The notes: generated from the sequence alone by a model not told the origin. A stretch of DNA of 64,000 nucleotides from Callaeas wilsoni (GCA_013398955.1 VWPU01009666.1:124001-188000); one strand, 5' to 3'; shown: positions 41,001 to 53,130, counted from the stretch's first letter. Made by a program: numbers and translations.

Positions 41001-44000
41001 ATATATCCATTCATAGTCTACATTCACTTTTCTGTAACAAGTAAAGCTTTCAGTATCACTGATGAGCTTGTTTCTAGAAAAAAACCCTGCTCCTACAACA
41101 AGCAGTTTGCTAGCTATGCCTCAACAGCTTAACATTTAGGGGAGGGTACAAGAAAAAGAAGAGATGTTAACTTGTGGGGCTATAAATACAGTTTGCAATT
41201 GTGGCATTATGGAATATTGATCTTTGGTCTTACAAACTGAGCTAGCTTAATATGGAAAAAAGAGGATTATGGAAACTGAGTGAAATTAACTATAAAACAC
41301 AGTGATGTAATTCCTTCCATGCATAGTTGCATTTCAAACTGTGATACCATTGTTTTGCTTATAACATAAATCCTAAACTGAGCACAAAACACTACCAAGC
41401 AGATACTGATTTTGAAATAAAATAAATTTAGAAATAAAATTAATTTAGTGAATGCAAAGAACTATAGTTGTTTACTATATTTCATTTTGTTTGATGAACC
41501 TGAAGGACTCGCATTCCTTGATCAGGAGGCATAAAAAGCAATGCAAAGGACAGACATTGTGCAAAAGAATGTTTCATGTTTTTTCTAATCCAATTTTCTC
41601 ACTTTAAAAATACTTATTGAACTTAAAACAATTTGTTTCCATTTCCTTTTATGAATGTTTATACCTAGCTTTATAAGCTTTAATTTTATAAGAATCTTTT
41701 GCCTTAAATCAGCTTCTGAATTGGACATACTCATTTTCCTGTTGCTTACGAAGCAGACAAGTATAAAATGCTCCAGGTTTTTATTAAAAGCATTTTTTTC
41801 TGTTTATAGCATAGTTGTACACCTTTTAATATTCATGTATGCTTTGGGCCATCAAGACCATTTCTCATTGCTTTAAATGTACTTGTTTATTTACCCTTCA
41901 AATAGTTTGACATTTGATGTGTTGAATTTTCTCTATGGAAAAACATTAAAGGGAAATTACTCACAGTACATTGCTCTTGCATATTTTTCCCTCATAAAGT
42001 AGATTTTCATACATAGCTGACCTCTTGACAAGATGAGGTCCACTAAGTGCAGCACACAGATATTTTTAAACATTTTCTTACTGCATGGCAATATTCAAGG
42101 ACAGAGTAACTGATCACTGGTTACCTACTCCAATCTTTCAAAAATTTGTATTTTAGGACTTTTTTATTCTAATGCCACATAAGCACATATTTTTGACTTA
42201 CAATGACTTACAATCACTAGTCAGAACAACATATCAAACCAGTTGAAATAAGCTTTATAACCTTTTTCATCTGTAATGAATGAGTGACATATGTGCCAAA
42301 TCAGGTGCCAAGCATCTGTGATTTTTTCTCCTTGATAAACACAGAAGTTTTATAACTATTTTATCAGGTTGCATGAAAGTTGTGCAAACAACCAAACAAG
42401 AAGTGAGCCATTCTTTATTATATGAATAGATATTAAACAACCAAGCATCATACATGAACACTCTCAACCCAAAAGATTTTATGTATGTCCATTATAAGAC
42501 CTTGCATGACACAAATTTGTCATCTTTCCTATAATGTATCTATTAAGAAAGGTTCACAAATGTATCATTGAGAGTCACTGAGCATTTGCTTAAATGACTC
42601 CTGTCTTTCTGTCTCTATGTCTCACTTTTTCCTTCAAAGTTTAGAAGTTATGTAGACCTCCATGGCAACAACAAGTTGCCATAATTATAGACAAATGTTT
42701 CCCAGGAGACAGTGAGACAGACAGGAAAAGGGATGGCACCAACATTTTCAAAGAACAAATTCCATGTACCCCATCTAAGTCTGTCATTTACTCTTCGTAT
42801 GGGAATTGCTTGAGGTTTTTTCTTGTATTTTTCTTAAATATTCTGGTTGCCTTAATTTCACTGGTTGCAGCTTCAGCAACATGTTTTCATCATATTCATA
42901 CTTCTGCTCCAAATATGGGGTTCAAGGAAGAAAACAGGCTCTAACCTGTTCTCTCAAATTAGTGTTTTCAGGGATGATCAATGTTAAGTCTCTTCCCATT
43001 GCAGAGGTGCAGAGCAGGACCGTCTTCCTTTCTATTAATAGACTAACTGAAATATCATTATTCCTATAGCATTCAACGCCTGTTGTTTTCTTTTGATAAC
43101 CAGAGTTGTCCAGTATTTTAAATGCACAATCACTTATTCTTAACGATTTAACCTATAATTCAAGCTACCAGAGGTCTTGTCTGCACAATAAGTTGCACAG
43201 CCTAATCTGAAGTATCATTTGAAATAGTTTTGCTCATGTGCATGTACTCACAAGCAAGACTCAGATTCCTCCTGCCTATCTTTCCAATTCTTGCATATGC
43301 TGAATAACTCTCTGGTGATGTTGATTTCTCCCCAGTGCTTGAAGATGACAATTGGACATTTATCTATCTAGATATTTCTATTAACTCAAAAAAGCAAGAC
43401 AGGATGAACTCAAACATCTTATTAGTTTGAGACCAGATTATTTCCATTGAATTTACATCAGCTTCTAAAATTAATTTTGGACTCCTTGCCAAGGGGTTTG
43501 TACCAGATTTGTGAAAACACTATTTAAAAATGCACATTACTGTAGCTTTACAGAGCAACAAAGCCAACCTGAAAATATTTCTTACCACATTAAAGAGAAA
43601 AAGAATTAGGGAATAAGGACAAAGTTATTTCTGTCATTCTATCACAACACACTGATTGCACTCTAACACTAGCAATTTGAATACTATAGTAGAAAACCCA
43701 AGTCTTTTTCTAAGGTGTTGAAATATGTCCTTACTGATAGAAAAATACATGATTTGACAAAATGGACATCTGCCTATTTTCAACATTGTTCTCATTCAAA
43801 AGCAAAGCTGCCGCAGTATTTTTAAAGAATATGGTTTTTAACGTTCAGGTTATGGAGGAAATATCCAAGTCTCACGCTGATATTACCAGACCTGATGAAA
43901 TGAGTGATGGTAGCACCACGTGAACTTAAGATCTAGGCATTCTTTGCGAGTCACCAGCAGTGGAGTTATTCCACCTTCATGGGGAGGTCCCAACTCAGTG

Positions 44001-45183
44001 GACCAGCTAAGCCAAGCTGAATTTTATGAATTTTATAAATTTTATGAAAAGGAAGTCATAAGATTCTTCACCTCCATGAGAATTCAGACAGTACTTCAAC
44101 ATCTTGTTACAAATAAGTAGTTACTTATCATCATAACGCTGAAGATTGATGGTGATGCAGCTCATTCAAAACCCCAGTGGCAGGTAGAACATGACACCGT
44201 GATCTGAATACACTTTGATGAGGACTAATAAAACAGTCCTTATTTCAGGTTTAGGAGCAAAACCTCCATATGACTTACTGGAAACTGTATGAAATAGGTC
44301 ATATAGTGAAATAAGTGGAAATTAGACACATTAATTTCCTGAAAATTATAGTAGTAACTTGCAGATATGCCACTCAAACTACGTGTCTGTCAGATCTCAT
44401 AAATTCAGAAGGGTTGGGTCTGGCTAGCAAAAGAATCAGAAATCTCAAACAAATATCAAGCAATGCTGACAAGTCAGACAATGATTCCTTTCCCTTTGAC
44501 TCTATAATGACACAAGCTTTCTCAGTGTGAAATGTCCCATCATGCTGAGTTGGTAATATCTGAAGGAAAGAGATTCAAATAAGTAGTTTCTGTTTTCTTG
44601 TCTCAGTTTCAACTGGATATAACATTTTTCCTCACATGCTGCTCTCTGAAGAACTGAAAAGTGCTGGAGCATATTCTGAAGTGGTTGCAGTGCTTCATCC
44701 CAGAGGTGGCCTGAACACCTGCAGGCATTCTGCATTTGGTAGATTACCTACATTTTTACTGCAATAAACCAGATAAAATTTCCTTTAAAAATATGGCTGT
44801 GTTTTGAAGGACAGGATCTCCTTTTCTGTGGACAAATGTCAGTCATAAGGTTTTTGGTGGACAGGACATAAACTCAAAACCTGACATCATGCTTCACATT
44901 TCCATATCAACAAATGTCAACCGTATCCTACAGAACTGTAACAGATTATTGCCTAAAAAGGACCACTTTTTATTCAATAAGAAGGAAGCAGAGTACATCA
45001 GAAAGGTACAGACAAGTACATGAAGAGCCAAAACTGGTATATAATATCTTTTTGTCCTTCACAAAATTGCTACATCAGAATTGTGGTTTCAGGTCTCAAT
45101 GGTGTTTCAGCAGAATGGCTACCTTGCATTCACATCTGGCACAGGTATTTGTCCAGTTGGAATATTATGGACAATTGGATATC
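41001..45183. other. AT-rich non-coding stretch
   Basis: No gene recognised. It contains a small three-copy nonamer array (44,019). The words 'ttccattgaatttaca' (43,443) and 'cagtggagttattcca' (43,957) vaguely recall ancient amniote repeats, but this is too weak to annotate. Confidence 0.5.
44019..44045. repeat. Three-copy 9-bp tandem repeat
   Basis: Three consecutive copies of a GAATTTTAT nonamer occur, the third with a G-to-A change in its first base. Because the unit is nine bases, the overlapping frame reads Glu-Phe-Tyr repeats. It is too short to be more than a slippage product. Confidence 0.85.
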
Positions 45184-45188
45184 CACAT
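45184..45188. repeat. 5-bp target-site duplication, left copy (outer LTR)
   Basis: CACAT directly precedes the TG that opens the outer LTR and recurs immediately after its terminal CA at 46327-46331. A 5-bp duplication fits ERVL-like or some ERV1-like integrases. Confidence 0.8.
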
Positions 45189-45384
45189 TGTTGTATTTTA
45201 ACCCCTACAGACAGCTAAACCACATGTAACCGCTCACTTACTCCCTCTTCAGTGGGGTGGGGGAGAGAATAGAAAGGTAAATAAAAGCATGAGAACTTGT
45301 GGTTTGAGATAAAGACAGTTTAATAAATCAAAACTAGCACATGAAAGCGAAGCAAAATAATGAGTTAATTCACTGCTTCCCATG

Positions 45385-45390
45385 GGCAGG
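45385..45390. repeat. 6-bp target-site duplication, left copy (nested insertion)
   Basis: GGCAGG precedes the nested TGTTGTGG terminus and is repeated at 45943-45948. Removing the nested piece and one copy restores an uninterrupted outer LTR reading '..gggcaggcaggtgttc..'. Six-base duplications are typical of ERVK (class II) integrases. Confidence 0.65.
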
Positions 45391-45942
45391 TGTTGTGGCG
45401 AATGAACCAACCAGGGGGCCACCGAGCCCAGAAACAGAGGTTTGGTGGGCTGGTACCAAGGAGTGAAACCCCCATTCTGTGAAGATGGCTTCTGCCTTTG
45501 AATTCCTAGGATGCCTGAGGGGTGGTTCTGTCTACAGTTGACAGACACCCCTTGTGTCCCCTAAGGGAAGGTGTCGTTGCCTGTCCCACCTTTCTCCTCT
45601 TCCTATGGGTCCCTGTGGTGTCACCCCGCCCCCTTCCCTGCGTCCTTTATAAAGCCCTGATTACTGTGCCTTGCTCTCTTTGGCATCTGGTCCATTTGAG
45701 GGTGCTTCTACAATAACCCCTTGGAACACCGGCCGAGGGCCACCTCTGATCATTTATTTCTGGCTGCGCCTGGGCTATCCAAAAGCCCCAGGCACGCTAG
45801 GCTCCGTGCCCTCCACCGCACGGGCTGGGAGGCTGGCAAGCGAGGCACCGAGGTGCCCCGGGGCGTCCTTCCTTTGTGTGGGACACGCCTGGACCAAGCT
45901 GCTGCCATCTCAGCCCAGCCAGCGTGCCGGCGCATTAATATA
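45391..45942 (+). mobile_element. Nested GC-rich solo LTR-like insertion (possibly ERVK-type)
   Basis: About 552 bp opening with TGTTGTGGCG interrupt the older LTR and are flanked by GGCAGG duplications. The piece is much richer in G+C and CpG than its surroundings, particularly 45,725-45,935. It has a good TATA box (TATAAAG at 45648-45654) preceded by a GC-rich promoter-like region, so the sense strand is probably plus. No viral coding region is present, which suggests a solo LTR. One oddity is that the right end reads '..attaatata' and not the usual CA, so either the terminus has mutated or the true boundary differs by a few bases. Frames of 64-90 codons inside it are not genes. Confidence 0.65.
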
Positions 45943-45948
45943 GGCAGG
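45943..45948. repeat. 6-bp target-site duplication, right copy (nested insertion)
   Basis: GGCAGG follows the nested element, after which the outer LTR resumes with 'caggtgttcatg'. Confidence 0.65.
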
Positions 45949-46326
45949 CAGGTGTTCATGTCCAGGAGAGCAGGGCCCCACCACTTGTGACAGTTACTTG
46001 GGAAGACAAATGCCAGAACTCCAAATAGCCCTTTTCCTCCTTATCGTCTTCCCGAGCTTTTATTGTTGAACATGACATCATATGGGGTATGGACTATCCC
46101 TTTGGTCAGTGGGTGTACCCCCTCCCAACCGGTTATTCACCCCAACCTACTCACAGGTGAGGTGTGATGAGAAGCAGAGAAGAAGAAAAGTCCTCGGCTC
46201 TGCGTAAGCCCTGCTCATCAATAATGAAAACATCTCTATATTATCAACATCGTTTTCAGCATAAATCTGCAACATAGCCCAGTACCAGCTATTATGTAGA
46301 AAATTATCTCTGCCAAAATCAGTTCA

Positions 46327-46331
46327 CACAT
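46327..46331. repeat. 5-bp target-site duplication, right copy (outer LTR)
   Basis: CACAT follows the terminal CA of the outer LTR and matches the copy at 45184-45188. Confidence 0.8.
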
Positions 46332-47084
46332 TTAAGGAAAGATGTTGATATGTAAAAGTATTCAGGGAAAACCAGAAGACTGCCTGGAGGATTGGAAACA
46401 ATATTTTACAATTAAAAATTTGAAGAGACCAATATAAATGTTTCAAGAGAAAGTTAGCATCCCAGCAACAGCCATAAAAGTATTGACACAGAACAACATT
46501 TTTCAATACAGAATTATTTGCCAGACAAATCTGCAGCACCAGAACAGTCCTTGGATGGTGAATTTGGACATATTCATCTCAGAGAAAAATTGAAGGCTTG
46601 CTTGATGGACATTTTTCCTTTGAAACTAATTTATCAGAGTAATATTTTGCTAACAATTATAATAACACTTTTGAAGAAGATATGATATATCTCTGAGAGC
46701 CATGTTTCGTTCAAAGTAGAGAAGGCCTATGGCTTAAGTGATGTTGGAGGTCAAACTAAATTATCAAAGTGATCCCTTCTGGCATTCTGGAAATGGCATC
46801 TTAGATTCAATCTTTCTACAACTGATGTTTCAAAAGTGATTAATATAAACATTAAGAAGAAAATATGAAAATCTAAGCTTTACTTATGTGTTACTTTACA
46901 ATCCAGAGCCACAGAACACCTCTGTGACTTCTCTATGCTTTGTTAATGAGCCAGAGGCAGACATGAACACCAGCACAACACATATTTTTAGGAGTTTATT
47001 TATTCATTAGTGTGTGATAATCTAAAAAGACCTTCATGTAGACACTATTACCTATCAGGAAATCAACAGTATTTCTACTTATTT
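46332..47084. other. Non-coding stretch with a possible ancient LINE tail
   Basis: No gene seen. Around 46,722-46,795 the words 'ttggaggtcaaactaaatta' and 'gatcccttctggca' resemble the 3' end of old amniote CR1/L3 LINEs ('ggtcagactagatgat..ggtcccttctggcc'). This is plausible but strongly diverged. Confidence 0.45.
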
Positions 47085-47215
47085 TGAAAGCAATTCAAAA
47101 TAACAACCACAAGTTAAAATGCCAAACGAGTTCTTTTTGAGAAAGCCTATTTCCAGCTTATTTTTGCAGACAGATTTGTCTATCATTTCCTTTATAATGG
47201 TAACCCAAGATGGAA
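47085..47215 (-). repeat. Inverted duplicate, left copy
   Basis: Read on the minus strand, the core at 47139-47212 matches the plus strand at 48305-48381 with roughly 85-88% identity by eye. Similarity continues more loosely to about 47,085, with an indel. The shared frame reads PSWVTIIKEMIDKSVCK here and PSWVTVIKEMIDKSVCK in the other copy; the amino-acid changes seen (I/V, N/S, K/R, I/V) are conservative. The family is not recognised. It could be an old interspersed repeat, a duplicated and inverted exon, or terminal inverted repeats of a decayed DNA transposon. Confidence 0.8.
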
Positions 47216-48302
47216 AGAAAACAGAAAGGAAATAACATGTTCTAAATGTAATAACAAAAATCATGTTCCACTTTCTGATTTGCTTAGTCTGCACAGTAAA
47301 ACCAAAAGGGATATGAAGCTTCCAAAGCCATTATATTCTCTATTGGAGGTTTATTTCTAAAACATGCAGCTTTTTATAACAGAAGTGACAGCAGTAAAAA
47401 AGCATGATGAAATAATGATTTAAGTGCCCTTATTTTTAAGGTGATATAAGCTATGTTCCATCTCAAGACATAAATATAATCCCCAACCTGTCTCTGAACC
47501 AAAGAATGTTCAGTGGTAGCTCCTCTTCTATAATTCACCTTAAAGATGTGAGTCTGACCTCCAGATCTTCTACATGTAGGGGTCTACATACATGTTAGAG
47601 ATGTTCCAGGGCTCTAGAAATTCCCAAGATGTTGAGGTTACTGACTGATAGCTGTCTGCTCCACATCTCTCACAGATTTGCATCTGATGTCTGTGGACAT
47701 GTCAGACATGCATAGCTCTCATGGGTTCTAGCTGGCAGGCTGGATGGACTCAGTTGTGTTATGGGTGCTCTGTCTTGTCTCACAATATCATATGGACAAC
47801 TTAAATAGAACAAGGCTTTGGGTTTTGTGTAGCTGAAGCAGACACAGAGGGTTCTTTTAAGCTGATGCTTGAATCCCAACTAATACAAAATTTATATCTT
47901 AGAGTACCTGAACCACAAAAAGATGAAAGAAATTCCAGAATGCTGTGTTCCCTGCAGAATTTACAAGTTCAGGACACAATGATCCACAAACTTTATTTGA
48001 TTTTAATAAAATTCTGACTAGAATCAGATCAAATTCAGATTTAATTCTGCTTGATTTTCTATCATCAGGTTCCACTTCAAGGATCTATCATGCGCTCCCA
48101 TAGCACAAGGTGAGGAGCCTCTCCTTTTCACAGGAGTGTTGATATCTTCTGCTTTCAAGAAAAAAATCAAACTGAAACTAAGCTTAAAATTATGGAAAAA
48201 ACATAGGGAAAACAATTACCTTTCTCCATGTAGTTCTCCTTAGCACCCTGTAAGAATGTGACCCAGTAACAGATAGAGTGTGTGTGAATTCTGCTATTTA
48301 CT
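47216..48302. other. Spacer between the inverted duplicates
   Basis: About 1.1 kb of AT-rich sequence separates the two inverted copies. It has no transposase-like frame and no recognised repeat; a 69-codon minus frame at 47670-47879 has no domain. If the copies are terminal repeats of an element, the interior is non-autonomous or decayed. Confidence 0.5.
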
Positions 48303-48465
48303 GTCCGTCTTGGGTTACAGTCATAAAAGAAATGATAGACAAATCTGTCTGCAAAAGTAGGCTGGAAGTAGGGTTTCTCAAGGGATTTCTAACATCTTTG
48401 GCTTCCCTTCAGGCTGGAAATACCACAAAAGTAAGCTTTTTGTGGTGTTTGTATTTCAGCACATC
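48303..48465 (+). repeat. Inverted duplicate, right copy
   Basis: Plus-strand partner of 47085-47215. The core 48305-48381 is well aligned. Beyond it the left copy's 'tttggc' and 'acttgtggttgttatttt' have counterparts 'tttggc' and 'tttttgtggtgtttgtattt' here, separated by an insertion of about 30 bp. The frame continues open from 48278 to 48484 (68 codons) but has no known domain. Origin unknown. Confidence 0.8.
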
Positions 48466-51400
48466 TGTTTTTATGGCCCACTGAAACCAGGAAGTTTAGA
48501 GCACATACAAATGAAAAATCTCCTCAAGAAAGATAAGCAAAAAAGTCAGAGGTCCAATTCAAGCTTAAAGAAATATTCAATTACATTATTTTAGCTTATG
48601 TGCTTGCCCACCCCTAACTGTTGGGATAGCTGTTTCAAACTTCTGTTAAATAAGTACGTAAAGGCATAGTACAGAAGTGAAGGTGTCAAAATAATTCTCA
48701 TGTTCTATTTTTCACTAATGTTTTATAGGTCATCATCACCTTCTATTTACAGATGGCAAAAGTTATCAGAAATAATGCATAGCACTTCTAAATCAGTGGT
48801 AGGACCAACAGCAGTGATGGTATTAAAGCCCAAAGGGCTTTTTTTCTAAACAGTATCTATTGCCCTACTAATCCTTAACTATATTCTTTCTGCTATCAGC
48901 CATTATTCAGCTTCTCTTCTGTCATATTCTCCTTCCCCTTCATTTTCTACTCACATTTTTCGGTAGGAAAAAGCTTCCTGAGGATTGTCATGTAAACAAA
49001 ACTGTAGAAAGGAATAGAAGTCCTTTAATGTAATCTTACACTTTTACAAAATGCCTAGGGTAAGAAAAAATTTCTTTTAAAAATTTCTCCCGGCATTTAA
49101 TAGAGCTTTTCATTGGCACAGATATGTAGAAATTTTAAGCATATATATCAGTGTCTATTGTCTTCTAACTGAGATAGTTGCTTAGAAAATTCTGCATTTT
49201 CGTATTTTCAGTTTCTTGTAGGAATCTCTATACAGTATAAGATACAGCTATTTACATATTAATAGATGTAGGAAAGGGCCTCAGAAGAGAAAACTTGAAA
49301 GAATCAAATTTTCTCTAGTAAATTTGTACCATTTCTAATGATACTTATGTATTCTTATTGAGGAAATTTGTTGCATTTTTCAGCCATGTATGGCCACCTT
49401 TGGAACAAGATTTTACAGAGCAGAGGATCCCAAAAACCTATGATAACTTCTTTTAAGGTGTATTGTCTAGCAGTTTTAAGGCATGATCAAAAGGCCTTTA
49501 AGACATTACAGTGGCTAAATGAGTTCTTCTCCCATGACCAAGAAGCAAAAAGATATAAGTCAAGACAACTCTTCTTCTGTTTTCCTTTGAATAACAGAGA
49601 ATACACAAAATTGCTGATACTTTCTTTAAAAAAGTAAGTATTCAAAAATGCCAGCAGTGATTTCTGTCTACTTGGTTCTATCCATGCCAGATGCTATAAG
49701 GAAAGCTTTTTCTTCCATTTTGAAGAGCAATGTCATCTGCAGTCTGTTAGACGTGCTTATGCCTGATCACAAAATAATCCAACTGGATACAGTTAACAAG
49801 GTAATTTTCTCAGTGGAAGGAACTTTAAGTATAAACTTCTCTGTTAGTTTTATGGATATTTTTACTGTTTATTTTCAGATTAACTTTCTTCATTACTGTC
49901 ACAGGTATTTTTGCATGGAAATATATTCGAGCACCTAGGCTTGTGTTTTGCCTGTACAGCACATAAAATATGCCAGACTGGCAGCCAGAGATGAAATTCT
50001 GTCAAGCTGGAATATTCACCTATGCTAAAATCATACATTGGGAAATTCCCTTGTGCCAGAGCAAAATATGTCTCCTTGGCATGAAGACAAATTCTACTAT
50101 CTCATCCTGGCTTCTTCCACCTAACAGACATTTCACAAGACACTGAAATATCAACTTGATGTATGTGAATCAAAATATGACTCCTTCATTGCCATGCCAA
50201 CCTGCAGTTGCTGCACTTTGAGGCTGAAGCCGTACTTTTGCAGGCAGACTCTAATCTACTTCAGGCATTGCAAGGTCTCCCTGTCACTGAAGAAATGTGG
50301 CACATATTCTAACTTCTGTGGGACAGTTCTGGGTGTTTACGCAGTACATATGCAATTTAACCTGTTTGTGGGATCAGAAAGCCCAAAGGCCACAGAAATC
50401 TCCAAGATCAGTGAAGGTTGATGGAGGATAGGGCAAAAAGCTGGCAGAGGAGATGTGCTATAGTAGAGCTGGGAGTATTCTCCATGCCCTCCTCCTGGAA
50501 CTCAGGGACAAACTGCTCCTCATTTTAAGACAGCTGGTGGCAATGTGTGGAGTTACAGTCCAGGAAGCAGCTCATAAATACTGGCTGAGGGATAACATTG
50601 TCAGATTGCATAAGTATCTGAGAAGCCACAGACATCTGAATTCATTAACAGTTCATTTCCAAGAGCAAAAAATTTGAGGTTTATTTTCAATGTTGTTTTG
50701 AAAAATGATAAACTTTCTGTTAGGAGAAAGACTTTAAAGCACAAATGTTTTAATTTGGAAAGCACTAAATTTTGTACAGCACTAAATGTCTAAGCCTTTA
50801 TTTGTATCTTGCCTTCTTTCTCCAGCTTTCTCCAGGTCCCTCCCTTTCTTCCCATCCTTGTCCTCTGCCATAATTAGACAGGTAATGGATACAAAAAAAT
50901 TAAAACAACAATGTTCATGCAATGATTCTTTTTCCATTGAAGACACAAGGGACCATAAACACACTCAATTAGCAAAGTTCCAGCAAGTATTGAAGAGATT
51001 AACATAGATGATCACTGGATGTTGTTTCAATGAAATATTCTGGATAAAAATTTAACAGAATTGGTACTGTTTCAGGAGGAGAATGCGTGTTAGCTCCCCA
51101 TAGAAGAGTTGTAGCAATAGGATAACATAAAAAGTAAGCAATATTCAATCTCTCAGATTTAAAAAAAAAGGGAAATAAAATCTGTTTACACAGGCATCAT
51201 CCTCAGCTCTGTCTCCTTCCTACTAAAAGTCTTGAAGAGGGTGGTTGTAAAGCAATACTGGGGTTCCTGACCAGAGATGGCAATTTTCTGATTTGGACTT
51301 AGACTGAAGGACAAAATTACCTTATTTACAACAGTCACTGTTTTCATCTTGATTAACAGTACTATGTTACTATTCCTGTTTTGAAACACATGGATTTAGA

Positions 51401-52914
51401 AGTAAACCTTCACGTGCCAAACAAGGTTAAAGGAACTGTTTTGAAGAAAGTTCTGTCTATCTTCACAAGTGTTTTGGAGTTCAATACTTAGAAATGATTG
51501 GTCTGCGCACCCAGAGCAAGTTTCTCTCCTCTCTTTTTTGTAAGTTCAGAAAGACAGGTTGGATATGCCTTTACTGATTTGAATTCTTACCTCATTTTAC
51601 CTGTTGATGGCAGATAATTAATTTTTAGACAGAGAATGAGCTTCATTAAGTTTTGTTTTATATCGGTGTTTCTGAAATAAAACATGCTTAGATATTCACA
51701 TTTTGGAATTGAAGTTGGTGTAGGTGAAGCTCCATCTACCAACAGACCTCTAAAGGATTCTTTTATTGGAGTGTGGGGGAGACACAGTGAAGGAGCCCAA
51801 GAACACCCTACATAGTTTACACCTGAGTGCTTAAAGGTAACAAGTTTTCTAGATTTGATTTACTGGACATGCAGAAGCTGAGTGATCATCATTTTAAATT
51901 ATGATCCTGTTGGACGGATGTTCTTTATGAGATAGCCTCTATACTGGCACTTGTTTCTGAAACCCTTTCAAGTTTCCTAGTATACTACAAATTCTTTTTG
52001 TTCTCACAGAATTTTCTGAAGGAAAAAAAAAAAATAAAAAGAAGAATTCAAAAAATCAGTTTTCATGGGAATTGATGTGGTGGGAAGATAAATTGTCTCT
52101 AATAGTCCCCACCTCTGTCTCACCCTTCCTTGGAAAGACGAGAGCAGAGCAGACCAAAGGAGCAGAAAAGTTGGCGATTTGAACAATACTAAACTGGCAT
52201 AAGAAGCCTTGCAATTTGCATATTGTTTTGTGCCAAGCAGCAAGGCAAGTCTCTGCTTTTTAGTCTCTTCTCATGACAATGAAGCAGTCACAAAGCAATT
52301 TCCCTTTCATACATGAAATTCGGTGCAAACTTGCAACTTCAATTTACAAATTCTACGCACCACTTACAAAGTTTGTTCATTCACTCTCCATCCAAGCAGC
52401 GGACTTCACCCTGAATTTGCTTTCTTTTCATATTTTGATGCTTCTACTCCTCTTCCTCTTAAGCAAGCCAATTACAAAACCAATACTTTAATGGAAAAAT
52501 CTAAAATATTTGTTTTGCTTTTTTAAAGCTAGCTGCTGCTTTTCATTTTAAACATTCTCTTCCCTGTTTGTTTCTAAACATTGGAAGGACTAGCCAAAGA
52601 GAAAATTGCAAAGGTCAAAATATTAAAGAAAATAAATTGCATTTTTGAGAGTCAATGATTCATTCTTATCTTGGCCTGCAGAATTGTAATGTAAGTCAAT
52701 TAACACAAAAGAATTAGAATTTCCCTATAGCCTTTTCCATGTACATTTAGAGGGAAAATGTAGATTTTTGGTGATACTAATATGGGAAATAAATCAAAAT
52801 AATATAAGTAACATAACGTAAATGAGAGCAGAGTATTAAATGGACCAGTTCTTTTTGGTTCACCTATAGCATAAGTGAGATTGCTTCAAACAGTGTCAGG
52901 AAAAGGTATGCATC
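48466..52914. other. AT-rich non-coding stretch
   Basis: No gene or recognised element. Frames of up to 96 codons (49368-49938, 50194-50677) show no domain. A poly-A run lies at 52,021. Confidence 0.5.
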
Positions 52915-53130
52915 TCATGTTAGGGCCTGAATAGCCGAATTGTATATTGCCTGAGGGTGAAAGCAAGCAAGCCTATCCCAAATCTTGACGTAACGAGATA
53001 GAATGCTCGCCAACTCTTCGTTACTTTTCCACCTATAAGTTGGAGTAATGTCTAGGAAGTGAGCAAAAAGCTGGAAGTTGGCAGTATAACTGTAGCTTTT
53101 TGACAGCCTTAGCTCAGCTAGTCTTGGCAT
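52915..53130 (-). other. CpG-retaining block with a 71-codon minus-strand frame, unidentified
   Basis: The minus-strand frame opens at Met 53130 right after an in-frame TGA and ends at a TGA. Its composition (mixed charged and aromatic residues, no low complexity) looks more protein-like than most frames here, and the DNA keeps at least five CpGs (near 52,933, 52,988, 52,994, 53,008 and 53,018). I do not recognise the protein. There is no clear splice site at either end. It could be an exon remnant, an old viral or repeat fragment, a conserved regulatory element, or chance. Confidence 0.22.

Larger units (their letters stand above)
45189..46326 (-). mobile_element. Solo LTR of an avian endogenous retrovirus, split by a nested insertion
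   Basis: This segment starts TGTTGT and ends TTCA, the canonical TG...CA LTR termini, and is flanked by perfect CACAT duplications. Without the nested piece (45391-45942 plus one 6-bp duplication) it is about 580 bp, a usual LTR length. It contains landmarks of an LTR family that I recall as widespread in birds: 'cagtggggtgggggagaga', 'ggtttgagataaagacagtttaataa', 'atggactatccctttggtcag' and 'cagtaccagct'. The reverse strand carries ATTAAA-type polyadenylation words (complement of 'tttaataaa' near 45,320), so I place the transcriptional sense on the minus strand. No gag, pol or env sequence is attached, so recombination between the two LTRs probably removed the internal part. The family assignment is from memory; the boundaries are seen directly. 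Confidence 0.85.

Noticed and set aside
43420..43990. Words resembling ancient amniote repeat motifs ('ccattgaatttacatcagc', 'cagtggagttattcca')
   Set aside because: Too short and diverged to support an element call.
45671..45990. Proline/alanine/arginine-rich frames of 89-90 codons
   Set aside because: They lie in the GC- and CpG-rich nested LTR and its junction; composition explains the openness.
49368..49938. Consecutive plus frames of 89 and 96 codons suggesting a broken gene
   Set aside because: No shared domain or homology signal; no evidence that they belong together.
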